A DNA stretch of 64,000 nt from Phanerochaete sordida (GCA_019973155.2 BPQB01000002.1:558001-622000), one strand, 5' to 3'; counted from the first letter of the stretch, positions 22,123 to 33,336 are shown. The notes: generated by a model not told the origin, from the sequence alone. Numbers and translations: made by a program.

Positions 22123-23391
22123 ATGATTCGACTCTCGACACATTCAACAGACTGCATACGTAGCGAGGAAATAGGTGAGACTGGGCTCTCGTCATCGCAG
22201 TCCGCGTGCTGATCTGGTATCTATGACCTAGATTCTCGCCGGACGCTGGATGCGATTGAACCGCTTCTGGCAGCGGGCACGCGTAGGAGCACACTCTATC
22301 CTGTGCTATACCCCGAGGTGCGTATTATAACAGGTCATCGGATAATAAACTGTACTGATTACCAATATATACAGCTTTGGGATATGTATAAAGCAGCCGA
22401 GGCGTGCTTTTGGACGGTGGAGGAAGTAGATCTGGCGAAGGACCTACCGCACTGGCGCGACAAGCTCACCGACGACGAACGATTCTTCCTCGCACGAGTG
22501 CTCGCATTCTTCGCCTGTTCAGATGGAATAGTGTGCGACAACCTGGTGCAGCGGTTTTACACCGAGGTCCAGGCCTCAGAGGTACGATGCTTTTATGGGT
22601 ATCAGATCATGATCGAGAACATCCATGCAGAGATGTATTCGATCCTACTTGATACATTTATCCAGGACAAGGACGAGAAGGACCGCTTATTCGACGCGGT
22701 CAACACCGTACCGTCCATCGCAGACAAGGCCTCGTGGACGACGCGATGGATTGCGGACACCAATGCACCTTTCGCGCAACGATTGGTCGCCTTTGCCGCC
22801 GTCGAAGGTATATTTTTCTCCAGCTCATTTGCAGCCATTTTTTGGATGCGGAAGCGAGGATTATTGCCTGGTCTTAGCTATTCAAACGAGCTTATTGCAC
22901 GTGATGAAGGGCTCCACACTACATTCGCTTGCAAGGTCCACGCGACCCTCAGCCGACCTCTCCCTTGCGATACTATCAAGCACATTATTCACGAGGCTGT
23001 CGCCCTCGAAGTGGCATTCGTTGAAGGTAAGTTGTGTCGGCTGCGGCGATGTACCAAAGATATTGGGTTGACGATATCCTACAGAATCCCTGCCAGTGGC
23101 GGTGATCGGCATGAACCACGTGCTCATGACGCAGTACGTGCGGTACGTGGCTGACCACTTGTTGGTGCTCTTGGGCTGTTCCAAGTCCTTCCACGTTCCG
23201 AATCCTTTCGATTTCATGGACCTCATCTCGCTGTCGGGCAAGACCAATTTCTTCGAGAAGCGTGTGTCCGAATATTCCAAAGCTGGCGTCGGCACAGTGG
23301 GGGCCGCTGAATTGTGAGTAATCTCGTCTCGTCGTGGCGATACCGGAAAGCTGACGCTATTGTCGCTAGTGCGCTCGACGCAGACTTCTAG
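22123..23391 (+). CDS. Ribonucleotide reductase small subunit (R2)
   Basis: Class I R2 protein, which holds the di-iron/tyrosyl-radical cofactor used with the large subunit to make dNTPs. Exons 22123-22174, 22232-22317, 22375-23026, 23085-23313 and 23370-23391 join in frame to 346 aa (introns 56-58 nt). All metal ligands are present with canonical spacing: D96, E127, H130, E190, E224 and H227; the radical tyrosine is Y134 (ENIHAEMY). The C-terminus FALDADF matches the heptapeptide that docks on the large subunit. The N-terminal extension before the first helix is short (about 46 aa) compared with typical fungal R2. It is diverged at normally conserved places (for example [10 protein letters not shown]), so it looks like an intact paralog rather than the housekeeping copy. 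It sits between members of the island family. No large-subunit gene is seen in the window. Confidence 0.95.
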
Positions 23392-24281
23392 ACCCGGAGG
23401 TAGCATTGTCTTACGCCACACGTGCGCACGTTCCTGTTCTCCCTGTTTCACGCATGCTAAGAGAGGCTTAGTGACCATGGGCGGTCGACGAGTCTCGAAG
23501 CAATGTTTGCATTGGCAATGCTTTAGCGGCAAAGGCGGGGCCGACTGAATTACAATTGGTATTTCCTGCACCTGCTCTGTTCGCATGTCCTCCTGAAAGA
23601 TAACATCAGCGCTAGTGGCCACATTTCCAAAGGCGGTGGTGGCGCAGATAAGTCCTCACGGAAGCAAACGACGGTGCCCGTTTGGCCAGCGCGGGACTAG
23701 GCGCTCGACCGATCCGTTCGCCGCAGTTCTTATCTTGGTCGCATTCAATCTCCTGACGAGATAACGAGACAATTCATTGGACAGCGCCAAGACCGAGACT
23801 GTCGGTCTCTCGCGACGGATGCAAACGTTGATGCCTGTCCCGCCGTCGTCGGGCTAGGCGCCTGTCTTTTCCGGCAGCGACAGGTGCAATTGATATCTCG
23901 TGAATGTTCCATTTGTGAGTTCGTGGATAGGTCCTTCTATCTGTGAACCCATATAATTGTAACTCAGACTTATGAGGCTGCCCAGATTGTCGTGCGTGGC
24001 ATCCGGCGGCATGCATGATGCCGTCGATTCGGGTCGCTCCATGGATGTCAACAAAACAATATGATGTCTTCCGCCTCGTTCGTCGGATGGTCCAGTACGT
24101 CGGTCACATTATTATATGAGGTTCTATGAGGTTTCCGCTGTTGACCAAAATTAACATGCATGCATGCATAGGACGGTTCGACTCCGCACATTGCATGTTC
24201 CGGATCGGGTACATTCACCCCTGCGCTCGATATTTCTGGACTTGGAATGTTCACCTCCGCCCGCTCGTCTGCCTGCTGAAG
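23392..24281. other. Intergenic stretch without a gene
   Basis: About 0.9 kb between the R2 gene and the TATA box of member B. Only short frames are present. A GGTTCGACTCC word near 24175 resembles a tRNA B box but no cloverleaf fits around it. A short ATGC repeat (CATGCATGCATGCAT) lies near 24156. Confidence 0.5.
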
Positions 24282-24288
24282 TATAAAT
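24282..24288 (+). promoter_or_regulatory. TATA box of member B
   Basis: TATAAAT, 42 nt before the ATG at 24324. Confidence 0.6.
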
Positions 24289-24323
24289 GGGTGAGGCCAC
24301 CAGCTGGGAGCGACATCTCACTC

Positions 24324-26117
24324 ATGGAATTCACAACCGAATATCAGCACGACTACGCTTGGGGCGGGACCCCTTCCCTGCCCACCACTCTCGACGATTC
24401 CTTCATCGACGTCCTCACCGACGACACTGAGCGGCACAGCGCTCCCGCTTCTCACTTTGCCCCGTCCAATAACACCCTCAGTAAAGCCTCGCACGTCGCA
24501 AATCCTACTCAGTTTTTTGCGCCCGACGGGCAGGCCCTCGCCGCGCAGACATATCAGGTGCGTGGCCCTCTTAGATGGCACACTACTTCACGGCTGATAG
24601 CCCTTGTTAGTCTGTCAGCGCCCCGAATGTTAGCTGGGACGAGTATCTGATGTATTGGCAGTACTACGTCCCTGACTCCGCGAAGATGCAGGACGCCTCG
24701 TCTGTCCAGGTGCGTCCGCTATGTTCTCCCCGCGGCATCGCGACGCTGACCCGTATCGTGTCAACAGACGGACACTAGGTACCCCGTCACCTCAGCGGTC
24801 GCGGGGTCATCTGTCAACGCCGACGGTAACTTCCCCGCGTGGACGGTGTTACCCAACCCACCGCCTTCACCGGACCTCGATGCTCTGGCTGACGAGCTCG
24901 CCGCGTCCGACTTCGTTGAGGTCGACGGAAGCATGGCGAATGAGGCTATCTTCTCCGCCGATGCGGTACGTAGCAGCAGCTATCGCTCTAAGCCTTGATA
25001 CTCATGCGTTTCTAGGAGTATGGGTTCGTGTCTCTGTCTGCTGTCGGCGGCCCGGGAGCTGAACATGTTGCGCCTGCCGCCGGCCTTGACGAGATCGACG
25101 AGCTCATTGCCGAGACACTCGGGGACGACACCCACATCGCCCCTCCGTCGCCCGTCCCCACCGAGATCCTCGACGCGGATGACAGCGACTCTTCCGTCGA
25201 TGGCGACACCACCGACAGTGACGATGATGAAGACATGGAGATCGAGACCGCGGTCGCCCACGCCGTAGATCAGCCCGCTGGCGGTGCCCCCGTCCAGCTC
25301 GAGGCATATGTCCTCCATCATGGGGCGATGGAATACCTGGTAAGTGAACCGCTACCTGTACACGTCCAGCACATCCTGACTACTCTATGAACAGTACGCC
25401 GTGCGCTTCTACGACGGCATGCGCCCTGTCGAGCGGGCTAGGCTCGTCCAGATGATCCACTACGCGCCCTATGGCTCGAACACTGTCCCCGTCACCGCCA
25501 CGTCGGCTACCGTCGGCTACGGCTCGCAGACGGTTGTGCCCACCTCTCGCCGCTTGTTCCTGGTGACACAGGAGCAGGAGATCATCTTGTTCAACGTCGT
25601 CATCGAGGTGACTGACCTGATGTTCTACACGAGGCAGAACGTTCCTCGCCAGCATTGCGAGCTCACTGGCAAGCCTCTGCGTCCGATCGACAACTGTGCT
25701 ATCAATAGCCTCTTGTATCGCTACAACCGGTCCCCTGATCGTGCGTCGCTTCGCTGTCTTTTCTGTGGATCACCAATACTGACTGTCCTCGTAGCGTTCG
25801 ACTTTGATGTTCATAACACTTTCCACTACAAGGCCACCCCCGTTAGCGAGGAGGTTAGCGTCGTGAGTATCCATGCTCTCTCTCGTGGATGTTGGTACTG
25901 ACGCTATCCTCAGTTTAAGGAGTTCGACCAGATCTACGACTTCGTCTCCGTCTCCTCTGACGCGTCCCTTCCTGCGAAGTGGACGATTGAGGAGCTGGCC
26001 GTGGGAGACATCATCGCGGTGGAGTTCTGTGTCCGTCGCGGCAGGTCTGTCGGTCGTGACTGGTCCACTCGCTGCCACTTCAGCAAGATCACCCGTATTG
26101 CCGAAGCGCAGGGGTAA
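24324..26117 (+). CDS. Unknown protein, island repeat family (member B, long form)
   Basis: Function not recognised. Seven exons (24324-24557, 24611-24709, 24768-24965, 25016-25339, 25395-25740, 25795-25862, 25914-26117) join in frame to 490 aa, with introns of 50-58 nt. The first half is acidic and low-complexity, including a run of Asp, Ser and Glu encoded near 25185-25245. The second half carries the family blocks: EIILFNVVIEVTDL...LTGKPLRPIDN, and a C-terminal GDIIAVEFCVRR...CHFSKITRIAE. It is about 200 aa longer than members A and H because of the acidic region. Acidic, disordered N-termini recur in members A, C, E and G. Intron phases are mostly zero, so the long form may have grown by adding exons. 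Confidence 0.68.
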
Positions 26118-26431
26118 GCCATCCCCGTGCATTCATTGGTCCTTGTGTCGGTCTTCTTCATGAATCCGCGGCCCGTGCGCTTGTATTTTCTCACATGTTC
26201 CTGTACTCAAAGGTTTCGTCGCGACTGTAGAAATAGGCTTTTGTCCGTGTATATTAGTAGAATTTGTATGCCCTCGCAGAATTTATGGTTTGTTTGGCTT
26301 ACAACCACTTCTCGAATTTCTGCGCAAGATCTGGATTTTTCAGGACCGATTCCCCGCGCGACACATACGTGTGAAGCTCAGTGGTTCCTGTAACCCTACG
26401 AAGGGGTCATTGGTTTCTTGCGACTGGGATG
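26118..26431. other. Intergenic stretch without a gene
   Basis: Contains the 3' flank of member B and T-rich sequence. Nothing else is recognised before the TATA box of member C. Confidence 0.5.
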
Positions 26432-26438
26432 TATAAAG
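26432..26438 (+). promoter_or_regulatory. TATA box of member C
   Basis: TATAAAG, 66 nt before the ATG at 26498. Confidence 0.5.
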
Positions 26439-26497
26439 GACTGGGTGGTATGTAGCGGCCCTCTCCGCGGTGCGACATTCCTTCATCGTATCTTGCC

Positions 26498-27383
26498 ATG
26501 ACTTCTCCTCCTTCCCCAGCTGACTCATATAGCAGCGATGAGTCTGATGAAATTGTAGACGTGTACACGTCTTATGTATGTCCCATTCGCTCGATCGATA
26601 TTTATCCGTACTGATAGAGCCCAGGGAAGACTCAAGTACATCCGTCCCCTACCGGATGAAACTCTATCCCGGCTGCATGCTGCCATGGAACTTGTCAGAC
26701 AGCACTCGCATGAGTATCCTGTCCACGCACTGCCTGCGTCGCTGACGTGGGGAGGCGCACGCTACGACCGAGACACTTCGGCATCTTGTAGCCCGCAGAG
26801 ATGCAGTGTAAACGCCACCAGCACTCTCTGCACTGACCGCGACGAGCCTGTGATTCTCAAGATAATCGGCAGGCTCATGTCCTCCCACTTCGCGCCAGTC
26901 GGTACGAGTCTCCGCTCTTCTGCAAAAATCTACCTCGATCCTCTGCGCGATGTGGATCTCGAAGCTGCGCAGGCGATTGTCACGCGCTACACCTCCGACT
27001 TCAATTCTGGTAAGCGGCTCTGACCCCTCTCGATACGCCAGCCCGGTGACTTGTCCAAGTTCTTATGACAGACTTCCTGATATTTTCAAGTCCCAGTACA
27101 CAGGATGCCAATCCGGCACGTACAGTAGGTCCCGTTCGACAGTGCATCCGGGATCAAAACTAATCCTCCGCGACAGGAGACTTGCTTTGACAATCTATTC
27201 GAGGCACCCACATCTGGACCCTGGGATGGCTCGAGCCTTCAGCCACTTGCACACTCGGAGCTGACCCACAACGACATCGTACTCGTCCGCTTCCATTGCG
27301 TCCGTCGCATGACATGCCCGCATCACTGGGATGTCAGCTTCAAGCTAGTTGATATTATCCGACTCATCCGAGGCTCTACCTAG
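26498..27383 (+). CDS. Unknown protein, island repeat family (member C)
   Basis: Function not recognised. Exons 26498-26575, 26625-27009, 27072-27124 and 27177-27383 join in frame to 240 aa; introns are 49, 62 and 52 nt. The N-terminus is Ser/Asp/Glu-rich (SYSSDESDEIVDVY). The family blocks are EPVILKIIGRLM...IYLDPLRDVDLEAA and, near the C-terminus, HNDIVLVRFHCVRR...WDVSFKLVDIIRLI. These align by eye with members B, E and G over both blocks. No Cys/His cluster, signal peptide or membrane segment is seen. Confidence 0.65.
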
Positions 27384-28053
27384 CTCAATGACCAACCTGT
27401 AACGCAATATTCTGACTCCAGCTTCTGTATGCTATTATCTGCACTTTCGCCAGATGGACGGTGCGATTGAACTGAGGTGGTATGCGACGATGTGCCTCTG
27501 ACGCTACGTGAGCCATCATGCGGCCCCATTACTTTGGCGTGCGCGTGCGCTGGGGCAGGCGAGGTGCGCGCGCGCGAGCACGGCATTCAAGTTGTCCATG
27601 CGTTCATAAGCTAACGCTGTGTTACAATTGAGTTACTGCTTATGTTAAGTGCTTACCCGATCTGTTACTCTTTACTTATTGGTTACGTTGAGGACTTAGT
27701 GAAGGTAACAAGGCTGGCGTCAGCTCGCTGGCGATCCTATTGGTGTCCGTCGCATCCCTCAGTCGGGTTGCTGTTACAGGCGGCTTTCCACCGCGCAAGT
27801 CCGCAGTCGTCAGTTCTGGCCACAGGAGAAACTGTCGCTGTTCTGGGTGGTGGGATGTCCACTGTCGTCACTGTGTGCGCATGAAGACCGCCCGCCGCGC
27901 TAGGCACCGGGGGCTCAGCGCTATCCATCTCGGCCAGGGGAGAACTGCCGCCGTCGATTTGGGCGCCAGGCCCTGGGAGATCCGTCGTCGTCGTCGACGA
28001 CAGTCTGGCCACCCCCCCCCATGTCGCGCGCACGGCCTACCGGCGTCGGTGTA
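27384..28053. other. Intergenic stretch with degenerate repeat traces
   Basis: No gene is supported. From about 27900 onward there are imperfect GGCACC/GGCGCC words and GTCGTC runs that look like decayed units of the 30-bp minisatellite that follows. Confidence 0.4.
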
Positions 28054-28350
28054 GGCGCCGGGAGAAACGCAGAGATAGTAGCAGGCGCCGGTAGAAACGC
28101 CGCTATCGTAGCAGGCGCCGGGAGATCCGCCGTCGTCACGTCAGGTGGCGGGAGGTCTGCGCCGTCGTCGTCGGGGACGGTCTGGCCACTCCCATGCCGC
28201 GCCCCGCCTACCGGCGTCGGTGTAGGCGCCGGGAGATACGTAGAGATCGTCACAGGCGCCGGGAGATACGCAGAGATCGTAGCAGGCGCCGGGAGATACG
28301 CCGCTATCGTAGCAGGCGCCGGGAGATCCGCCATCGCCGTCGCAGGCGCC
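28054..28350 (-). repeat. 30-bp minisatellite, copy set 2 (inverted)
   Basis: The core GGCGCC recurs at 28054, 28084, 28114, then 28225, 28255, 28285, 28315 and 28345; a degenerate unit lies at 28144. The period is exactly 30 nt within each block. The two blocks begin with the same lead sequence (CCGGCGTCGGTGTAGGCGCC) 171 nt apart, so a larger segment was also duplicated. On the minus strand the units translate with LPAP cores, as in the other sets. A minus-strand open frame runs through, but its flanks are low-complexity and no start or splice context supports a gene. Confidence 0.9.
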
Positions 28351-28592
28351 CGAAGGTTGGTCGTTGTTGCGCGCGTTCGAGGGCTTGCTCGTCGCGTCAG
28401 GGGCCTCCGTCGACGGCCCCCTCGACGCCGACACCACAGCGTCACGCCCGCACCCCCTGTGTTTGAAGCTCCACGTGTGATAAGTCACCCAATCTCGAGC
28501 GTGCGCGATGGATTCACCGCGATACAAAAGCATGAGGTGCGTCCGCGCGGCAGTCCCTAAACCCCCCCTCTATTACTGTGTCATTATCTGTC

Positions 28593-29960
28593 ATGATCCC
28601 AAAGCCATCCACGCTCAAGAACCACCGCTCTTGTTGTCGATTCACCGCCCTGACCACCCAAGAGCAAGGCGAATTACAGGTAAGCTTGTCACCTTGCGCG
28701 ATTCTCGGCCCCCTGCTTAAACTGCCTGCAGCGTTGTGTCGACGATCTCATTAGGTCCCATATCGACATCAGCCTGACTTGGAAGCAACAGCCAGAGGCT
28801 GTTAAGCGAAGCATTACCGACGAGGTGCGTCGCCGATTATGCTCCACTCTTGCGAAGTCACTCATGCCGTCCGTCAGGCTATCCGACGCTGCCCATTCCT
28901 CCTGCGCAGCTACACCGATGCTTGGCCGGTAGAGGCCGTGCTGCGCAACAAGCTGATCACCTTGCGCCATCGCCGGGTGAAGCGCGCTAGGCGCCGTCAT
29001 CAACTTTCACCACAGGTATGTCAAATTTACTACTTCGTTCTCCGTCACTGACTCTGCTCGGTAGACTGTCCGAGATCTGGAAGACCATATCTATCCGGAC
29101 GCAGATGAGCAGTCTGCCCCCCACCCAGTACGTCCTCTCTGCTTTCATATGACTGCGTCTGACTGAGTCCCAGGTGGTGCTGTCGCCGCAGTCGCCGGTA
29201 TCTCCAGCGGCGTCGTCCGCGACGGTTGAGATCACTACCCGGCTGCCTTCAAGCCCTGACATCTCCCCACTGTGCCTGCCCCCGCTCTTTGACCTGAGCC
29301 GGGACTCACGCGCCGCGACCCCGACGGACTCTCTCGACCAGTCCGTTCAAAGCCGGAGCTACGTACCCTCGAATCACGGAGTCGAGGAGCCTGTAGCTTG
29401 TGACCGGCGGTGGCGTCGGAAGTCGCCCGCGTCAACGACGGACGTACGTGCTGCCACCCCCGCAGCTGGGTCCAGTAACCGTGCGCTTACACCCGGAGCC
29501 ATCTGGGCGATGGTCACTAGCGAGCAGGAGCTTACCCGCGATGGTGAGTATTTCGGTCAAGTCCCAACCGACGTGGTGATTAATCGTTTCTTCGATGCTC
29601 TCCGTCGCTGCCCTCGCGTGTATTCTCGTCGCCCCCATCGACGGTGTGTGCTTCACGGCGTTCCTGTTGGGTTCCGGCCACCTTTCCTTTGACCGCCTCG
29701 TGCTTGGGCGGATGCCCCCCTACGCAGTCTCCGTTGATCCGATGGACTACCCCGACGTCGCCCATTTTTTGTCCACTCTTCGTCCTCCGATGACACCTTT
29801 GTTGACCAGGCTAGTACATGCTGGTGTGATGACCGCAGGTCATCTGCGCCAGGTAGCTCGCATGGAGGACTGCGAGCGCACTGCGTTCTTACGTGATGAT
29901 GTACAGCTTGCTCCGCTTCAGCTCATAATCGTGCGTAGGGCTCTTGCCGGATATGTTTGA
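28593..29960 (+). CDS. Unknown 327-aa protein (gene D)
   Basis: Function not recognised. Proposed exons 28593-28679, 28732-28824, 28878-29015, 29065-29127, 29174-29543 and 29728-29960 join in frame. The N-terminal part is basic and Arg-rich (LRHRRVKRARRRHQ); the middle is Ser/Pro/Thr-rich and probably disordered; the end is a helical block (HLRQVARMEDCERTAF...LAPLQLIIVRRAL), a style common at the C-termini of Agaricomycete proteins of unknown function. The last intron, 184 nt, is much longer than its neighbours (46-58 nt) because no earlier AG restores the frame. Either that intron is real or the gene carries a frameshift there. A TACAAAA word near 28520 may serve as promoter. Confidence 0.45.
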
Positions 29961-30203
29961 ATGCTTTTCTTGCGATGTACAATATTGCCATATCCAAATC
30001 TCAGATCTCTGCACTCTGTAATGTCGGGATGGTCCTACTTGGTTCGGATAGTAAATAGTCTGGTGCAGACAATGACATCGGCCTAAACTGGTCGGTTCAC
30101 GCGTCTAAATTCGCTGGGCGTAGGATCCGGTCATGGTCGTTTCCGACGGCCACTGTTGCTCCCCATTATCGACTTGCTCTCATCTGCCGCAGAGTTGTTC
30201 AAG

Positions 30204-30210
30204 TATATAG
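30204..30210 (+). promoter_or_regulatory. TATA box of member E
   Basis: TATATAG, 47 nt before the ATG at 30251. Confidence 0.5.
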
Positions 30211-30250
30211 TCTTGCCTCGGAGCTATCTCAACATTTCAGCTTATGCATC

Positions 30251-30992
30251 ATGGTACTCACTCTCTCGTAAGTGACCGCAATCCGATCCAATGTCGTAGC
30301 GGCAGCTGAGCATTGCCGACAGGTCAGATGGAACTCCGTCCCCGTCCTCATCAATCTCGGAAGACGCTTACAATCTTCGTAGCGTCCTTCTCGCGATTGC
30401 TGCATACCCTTCTACCAGGCCTTTCGTGTACAACATTGCAGACGCACCCGACGATATCGCCTTCGGCAAGGGGCATCATTCCGATGTTGTCTGCGTATCC
30501 GGTGAGCCCGTGACGTTCACTATGGTTGGGAGAATACTAGCCAAATCGTTAGTGGACGCCGGCGGGATCCCTGTCGCGTTCCCTCGCCTCGCATTGGAGC
30601 CGATCCAGTCCGACGACCTCGTCGGTGTACATCGCCTCGCTCGTTGGATCCAACCACTATCAAGATCCGCTGCCTTCGACCGGTTCGTGACCATGACCAG
30701 CTACATTGCCCGCGCAAGTGCTGCTCACGGTAGAGACGTGAGTTTGTAGACGCTGCGTATGCTTGGTCCATGTGCTGATTACGCCCAGTGTCTCAAGTTC
30801 AAACACGTCTACGACGCGGTTCCGCTTCTCAAGGGGATCACTGCGGAACTCGGTGACCTCCAACTCTCCCACATCCACGATGGAGATGTCGTATATGTGG
30901 AATTTTACGCTGTGCGCCGCCCCGGAACGTCTGTTTTAGCCTTCAATTTCTCACGTATCACACGACTCGCAGAACACTCTACTCTGTATTAG
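30251..30992 (+). CDS. Unknown protein, island repeat family (member E)
   Basis: Function not recognised. Exons 30251-30267, 30323-30737 and 30789-30992 join in frame to 211 aa, the shortest member. The 17-nt first exon ends in phase 2. An earlier ATG at 30244 is out of frame with the rest, so 30251 is chosen. The N-terminus is Ser/Pro-rich; the family blocks are EPVTFTMVGRILA...ALEPIQSDDLVGV and GDVVYVEFYAVRR...FNFSRITRLAE. Because it lacks inserts it is the best template for the core domain of the family. Confidence 0.68.
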
Positions 30993-31074
30993 GGAGGTAC
31001 ACATCGTATCTAAACATATCTTTATTCTATGTGTGTTTGTTTGTCAGCTACGTGCGCGCGAATGGGCTCTGGAG

Positions 31075-31082
31075 TATATATA
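31075..31082 (+). promoter_or_regulatory. TATA box of the F-box/nucleotidyltransferase-like gene
   Basis: TATATATA, 43 nt before the ATG at 31118. Confidence 0.55.
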
Positions 31083-31117
31083 TGGCGATGCCCCGTCATC
31101 GGTGTCCGAACACCACC

Positions 31118-32060
31118 ATGTCAAGTATATCCCTGTGAGTGCTTGCGTGGAACTGCACCATGATTCCATACTGATGCGTGTTGAAGTTTACCAGTTGAAC
31201 TACTCTGCCTAATATGTATCGACTTCGACCTTGAGACCTTGCTCGCGTTGATGGCTACCTGCAAATACACGCGATACATCGTCTGCGAACAGCTCAGAAG
31301 GTCGTGGCATACTTTCCTCCTTCCCCGATTTGACCGCCCTGACATCGTCATCGAGGCTATGCGCAACACAGGAACCGTCGTTTCCGGTTCGGCAGCCTTG
31401 AAGTGGCTTCTCCGTACGACACAGTGGGAGAACGGGGACGTGGACTTTTACTGCCCCTTCGACACGTTCCCTAGCTTCGTGCGGACTCTTCTCAACCTCC
31501 CAGGTGTCGCACTACTCGCCAACATCACGCCCGACAATTGGGACAACATGTATCCGCTGCGACATGGCTTCTGCAACTACGTCGTGCTTGCGAGCAAGAC
31601 GTGGAAGATCGATATTCTGCGCAGCATCACCATATCACCAACTCATCCTTTGCCGTATTTCCACTCTACACCAGTTATGAACTTCGTCGGCGCAGATTCC
31701 TTCTGTGTCGCATATCCTCGGCTGACATTGCGGAACAGAGCAGTTCTGCGATCCTACGCCCTGCGCGACAAGGACATCACGGCGGTCGCGAAGTACATGG
31801 GGAGAGGCTTTGATTATCGAGACACCGCCGCGCGGTGGCTTGACACCCATACCAATCCTTCGCTGGCTCTGTACTGTAGCCAATCGGAGCGTTCATTCGG
31901 TGACGCTGCCTGCCTGACGGTCTGCTATGGTGAGCAGGACTGTCCGAACTCTCCGCTGCTCTGGAATACTCGATGGATTTTGGGGGGAGATCCGTGTGGC
32001 GGTACGTGCACAGTATCTACCACATTTTCTGTATTCAACGGCCTCTCCACATTGGTTTAA
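31118..32060 (+). CDS. F-box protein with nucleotidyltransferase-like domain
   Basis: Exons 31118-31134 and 31187-32060 join in frame to 296 aa (intron 52 nt with an ACTGAT branch). The N-terminus reads as an F-box: LPVELLCLICIDFDLETLLA followed by MATCKYTRYIV, expected to bind Skp1 in an SCF ubiquitin ligase. It is followed by VVSGSAALKWLL and NGDVDFYCP, the GS...DxD layout of a nucleotidyltransferase-like fold that is often paired with F-boxes in mushroom genomes. Whether the fold is catalytic is unknown. The acceptor at 31186 is preferred over the next AG because only it keeps the F-box in frame. The C-terminal 25 residues follow a possible donor at about 32001 and may be intron readthrough. 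Confidence 0.7.
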
Positions 32061-32327
32061 TCCCGCGAATGTCTTCCAAATTTGTAACGTTCGTGTTCAT
32101 TCCAATTTTGAGTGTTAACCTCCCTTTCCGGGCACGTTGGGCAACCTGTTCCTTTTTATTCATGCTGGCATAATGCGACTTCCGTTTACAGGATATTGAC
32201 CTCCCCGGAATCAAATCCGGTGCGTGTATATTCCTCAAGGTTAATTCCTGGTGAGCTACTACTATATTTCTGTCTTGGGTTTGATTCTCCGACGTACGAA
32301 TGAGGTCGGTACGCATGAGTAGTCGCG

Positions 32328-32334
32328 TATAAAA
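32328..32334 (+). promoter_or_regulatory. TATA box of member G
   Basis: TATAAAA, 44 nt before the ATG at 32372. Confidence 0.6.
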
Positions 32335-32371
32335 CTCCGCCAGGATAGCACTGACTCTACAAATCATCCTC

Positions 32372-33336
32372 ATGCATCTTTTTAAGACAAACATCCCCGG
32401 ACAGATCGCCTTAACCACCGACCTCATCGAGCATCAGGGCAGGACTCGCCATGTTTCCTTCCCTGAAGACGACGGCGACGACGCTATGTCCACATCTCCT
32501 CCTTCACTGGTTTCAGACTCAGATTCGGATGAATCTTCCATGCCGTCCTTGGAGAGCATCGAGCCACCGTCTTCCGACGAGTGCGATGACGTGTTACAAG
32601 TAAGTTGATCATATCGTAGTGTTATTCATCAACTGATTGGTCACATGTAGGTCGTATCATATTCTCCGCGCGATGCCGTTGACGAGATCTGTAAAGCGAT
32701 CACTCACGAATATCCCAAGTACAACCTATTTCCCGTCGCAACCGCTCCTCACGATCTAACGGTCGGGAATGGGCTCACTGCGCCATACGTTTCTCGAAAC
32801 GGCCTGCCCGTCACATTCACGGTAGTGGGCCGCGTTGCTCAAGCCCTTTTTGTCGATAGCGACGATGCTCCACTGCGTACTGTGCGCCTGGTCATCAACC
32901 CGCTGCGCGCCGAAGATGTGCGGGTCGCTCGCAGGCTAGCCCATCGCTTCACGCCGCAAGGACGGCGTCCGTTCGACCTTGCACAAGACGAGACCATCTC
33001 CTTCACCAAAGATCAGCCTATGTGCGATTTGTACCCGTACTTTACCGTGAGTCTGCCCGCTTCGATCCACATATGTGTTTGCTCATCAATGTTTAGTTTG
33101 TCAGATTTTACAACACGTTCGAGGCTCCATACGGGTTATCGTGTCACCCCTACGCCCTTCGTCGCATCGACGCCAAGACGCTGAACGTGGACGATGTCAT
33201 TATTGTCTATTTCCATATCCTACAGGCAGATTACGTTGACCCTGTTCGGATGGCACTGCATCATGTAATCCGTCTGTTCCGTTCGGACGATCCTGCTGTT
33301 GACAATCTTCCCACCAGATTTGATACGGTTCTGTAG
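32372..33336 (+). CDS. Unknown protein, island repeat family (member G)
   Basis: Function not recognised. Exons 32372-32599, 32651-33046 and 33097-33336 join in frame to 287 aa; introns 51 and 50 nt. An acidic Ser-rich stretch (about residues 35-75, with DSDSDESSMP) precedes the family blocks LPVTFTVVGRVAQ...VINPLRAEDVRVA and DDVIIVYFHILQA...ALHHVIRLFR. The C-terminal block is the most diverged of the five plus-strand members. Its layout (short leader, acidic N-terminus, core, few introns) matches members C and E. Confidence 0.66.

Noticed and set aside
24140..24200. tRNA-like B-box word
   Set aside because: No matching A box, acceptor stem or T stem could be paired around it.
27921..28445. 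Minus-strand frame through the LPAP repeats
   Set aside because: The repeat unit is a multiple of three, so it keeps all frames open; the flanks are low-complexity and no start or splice context was found.
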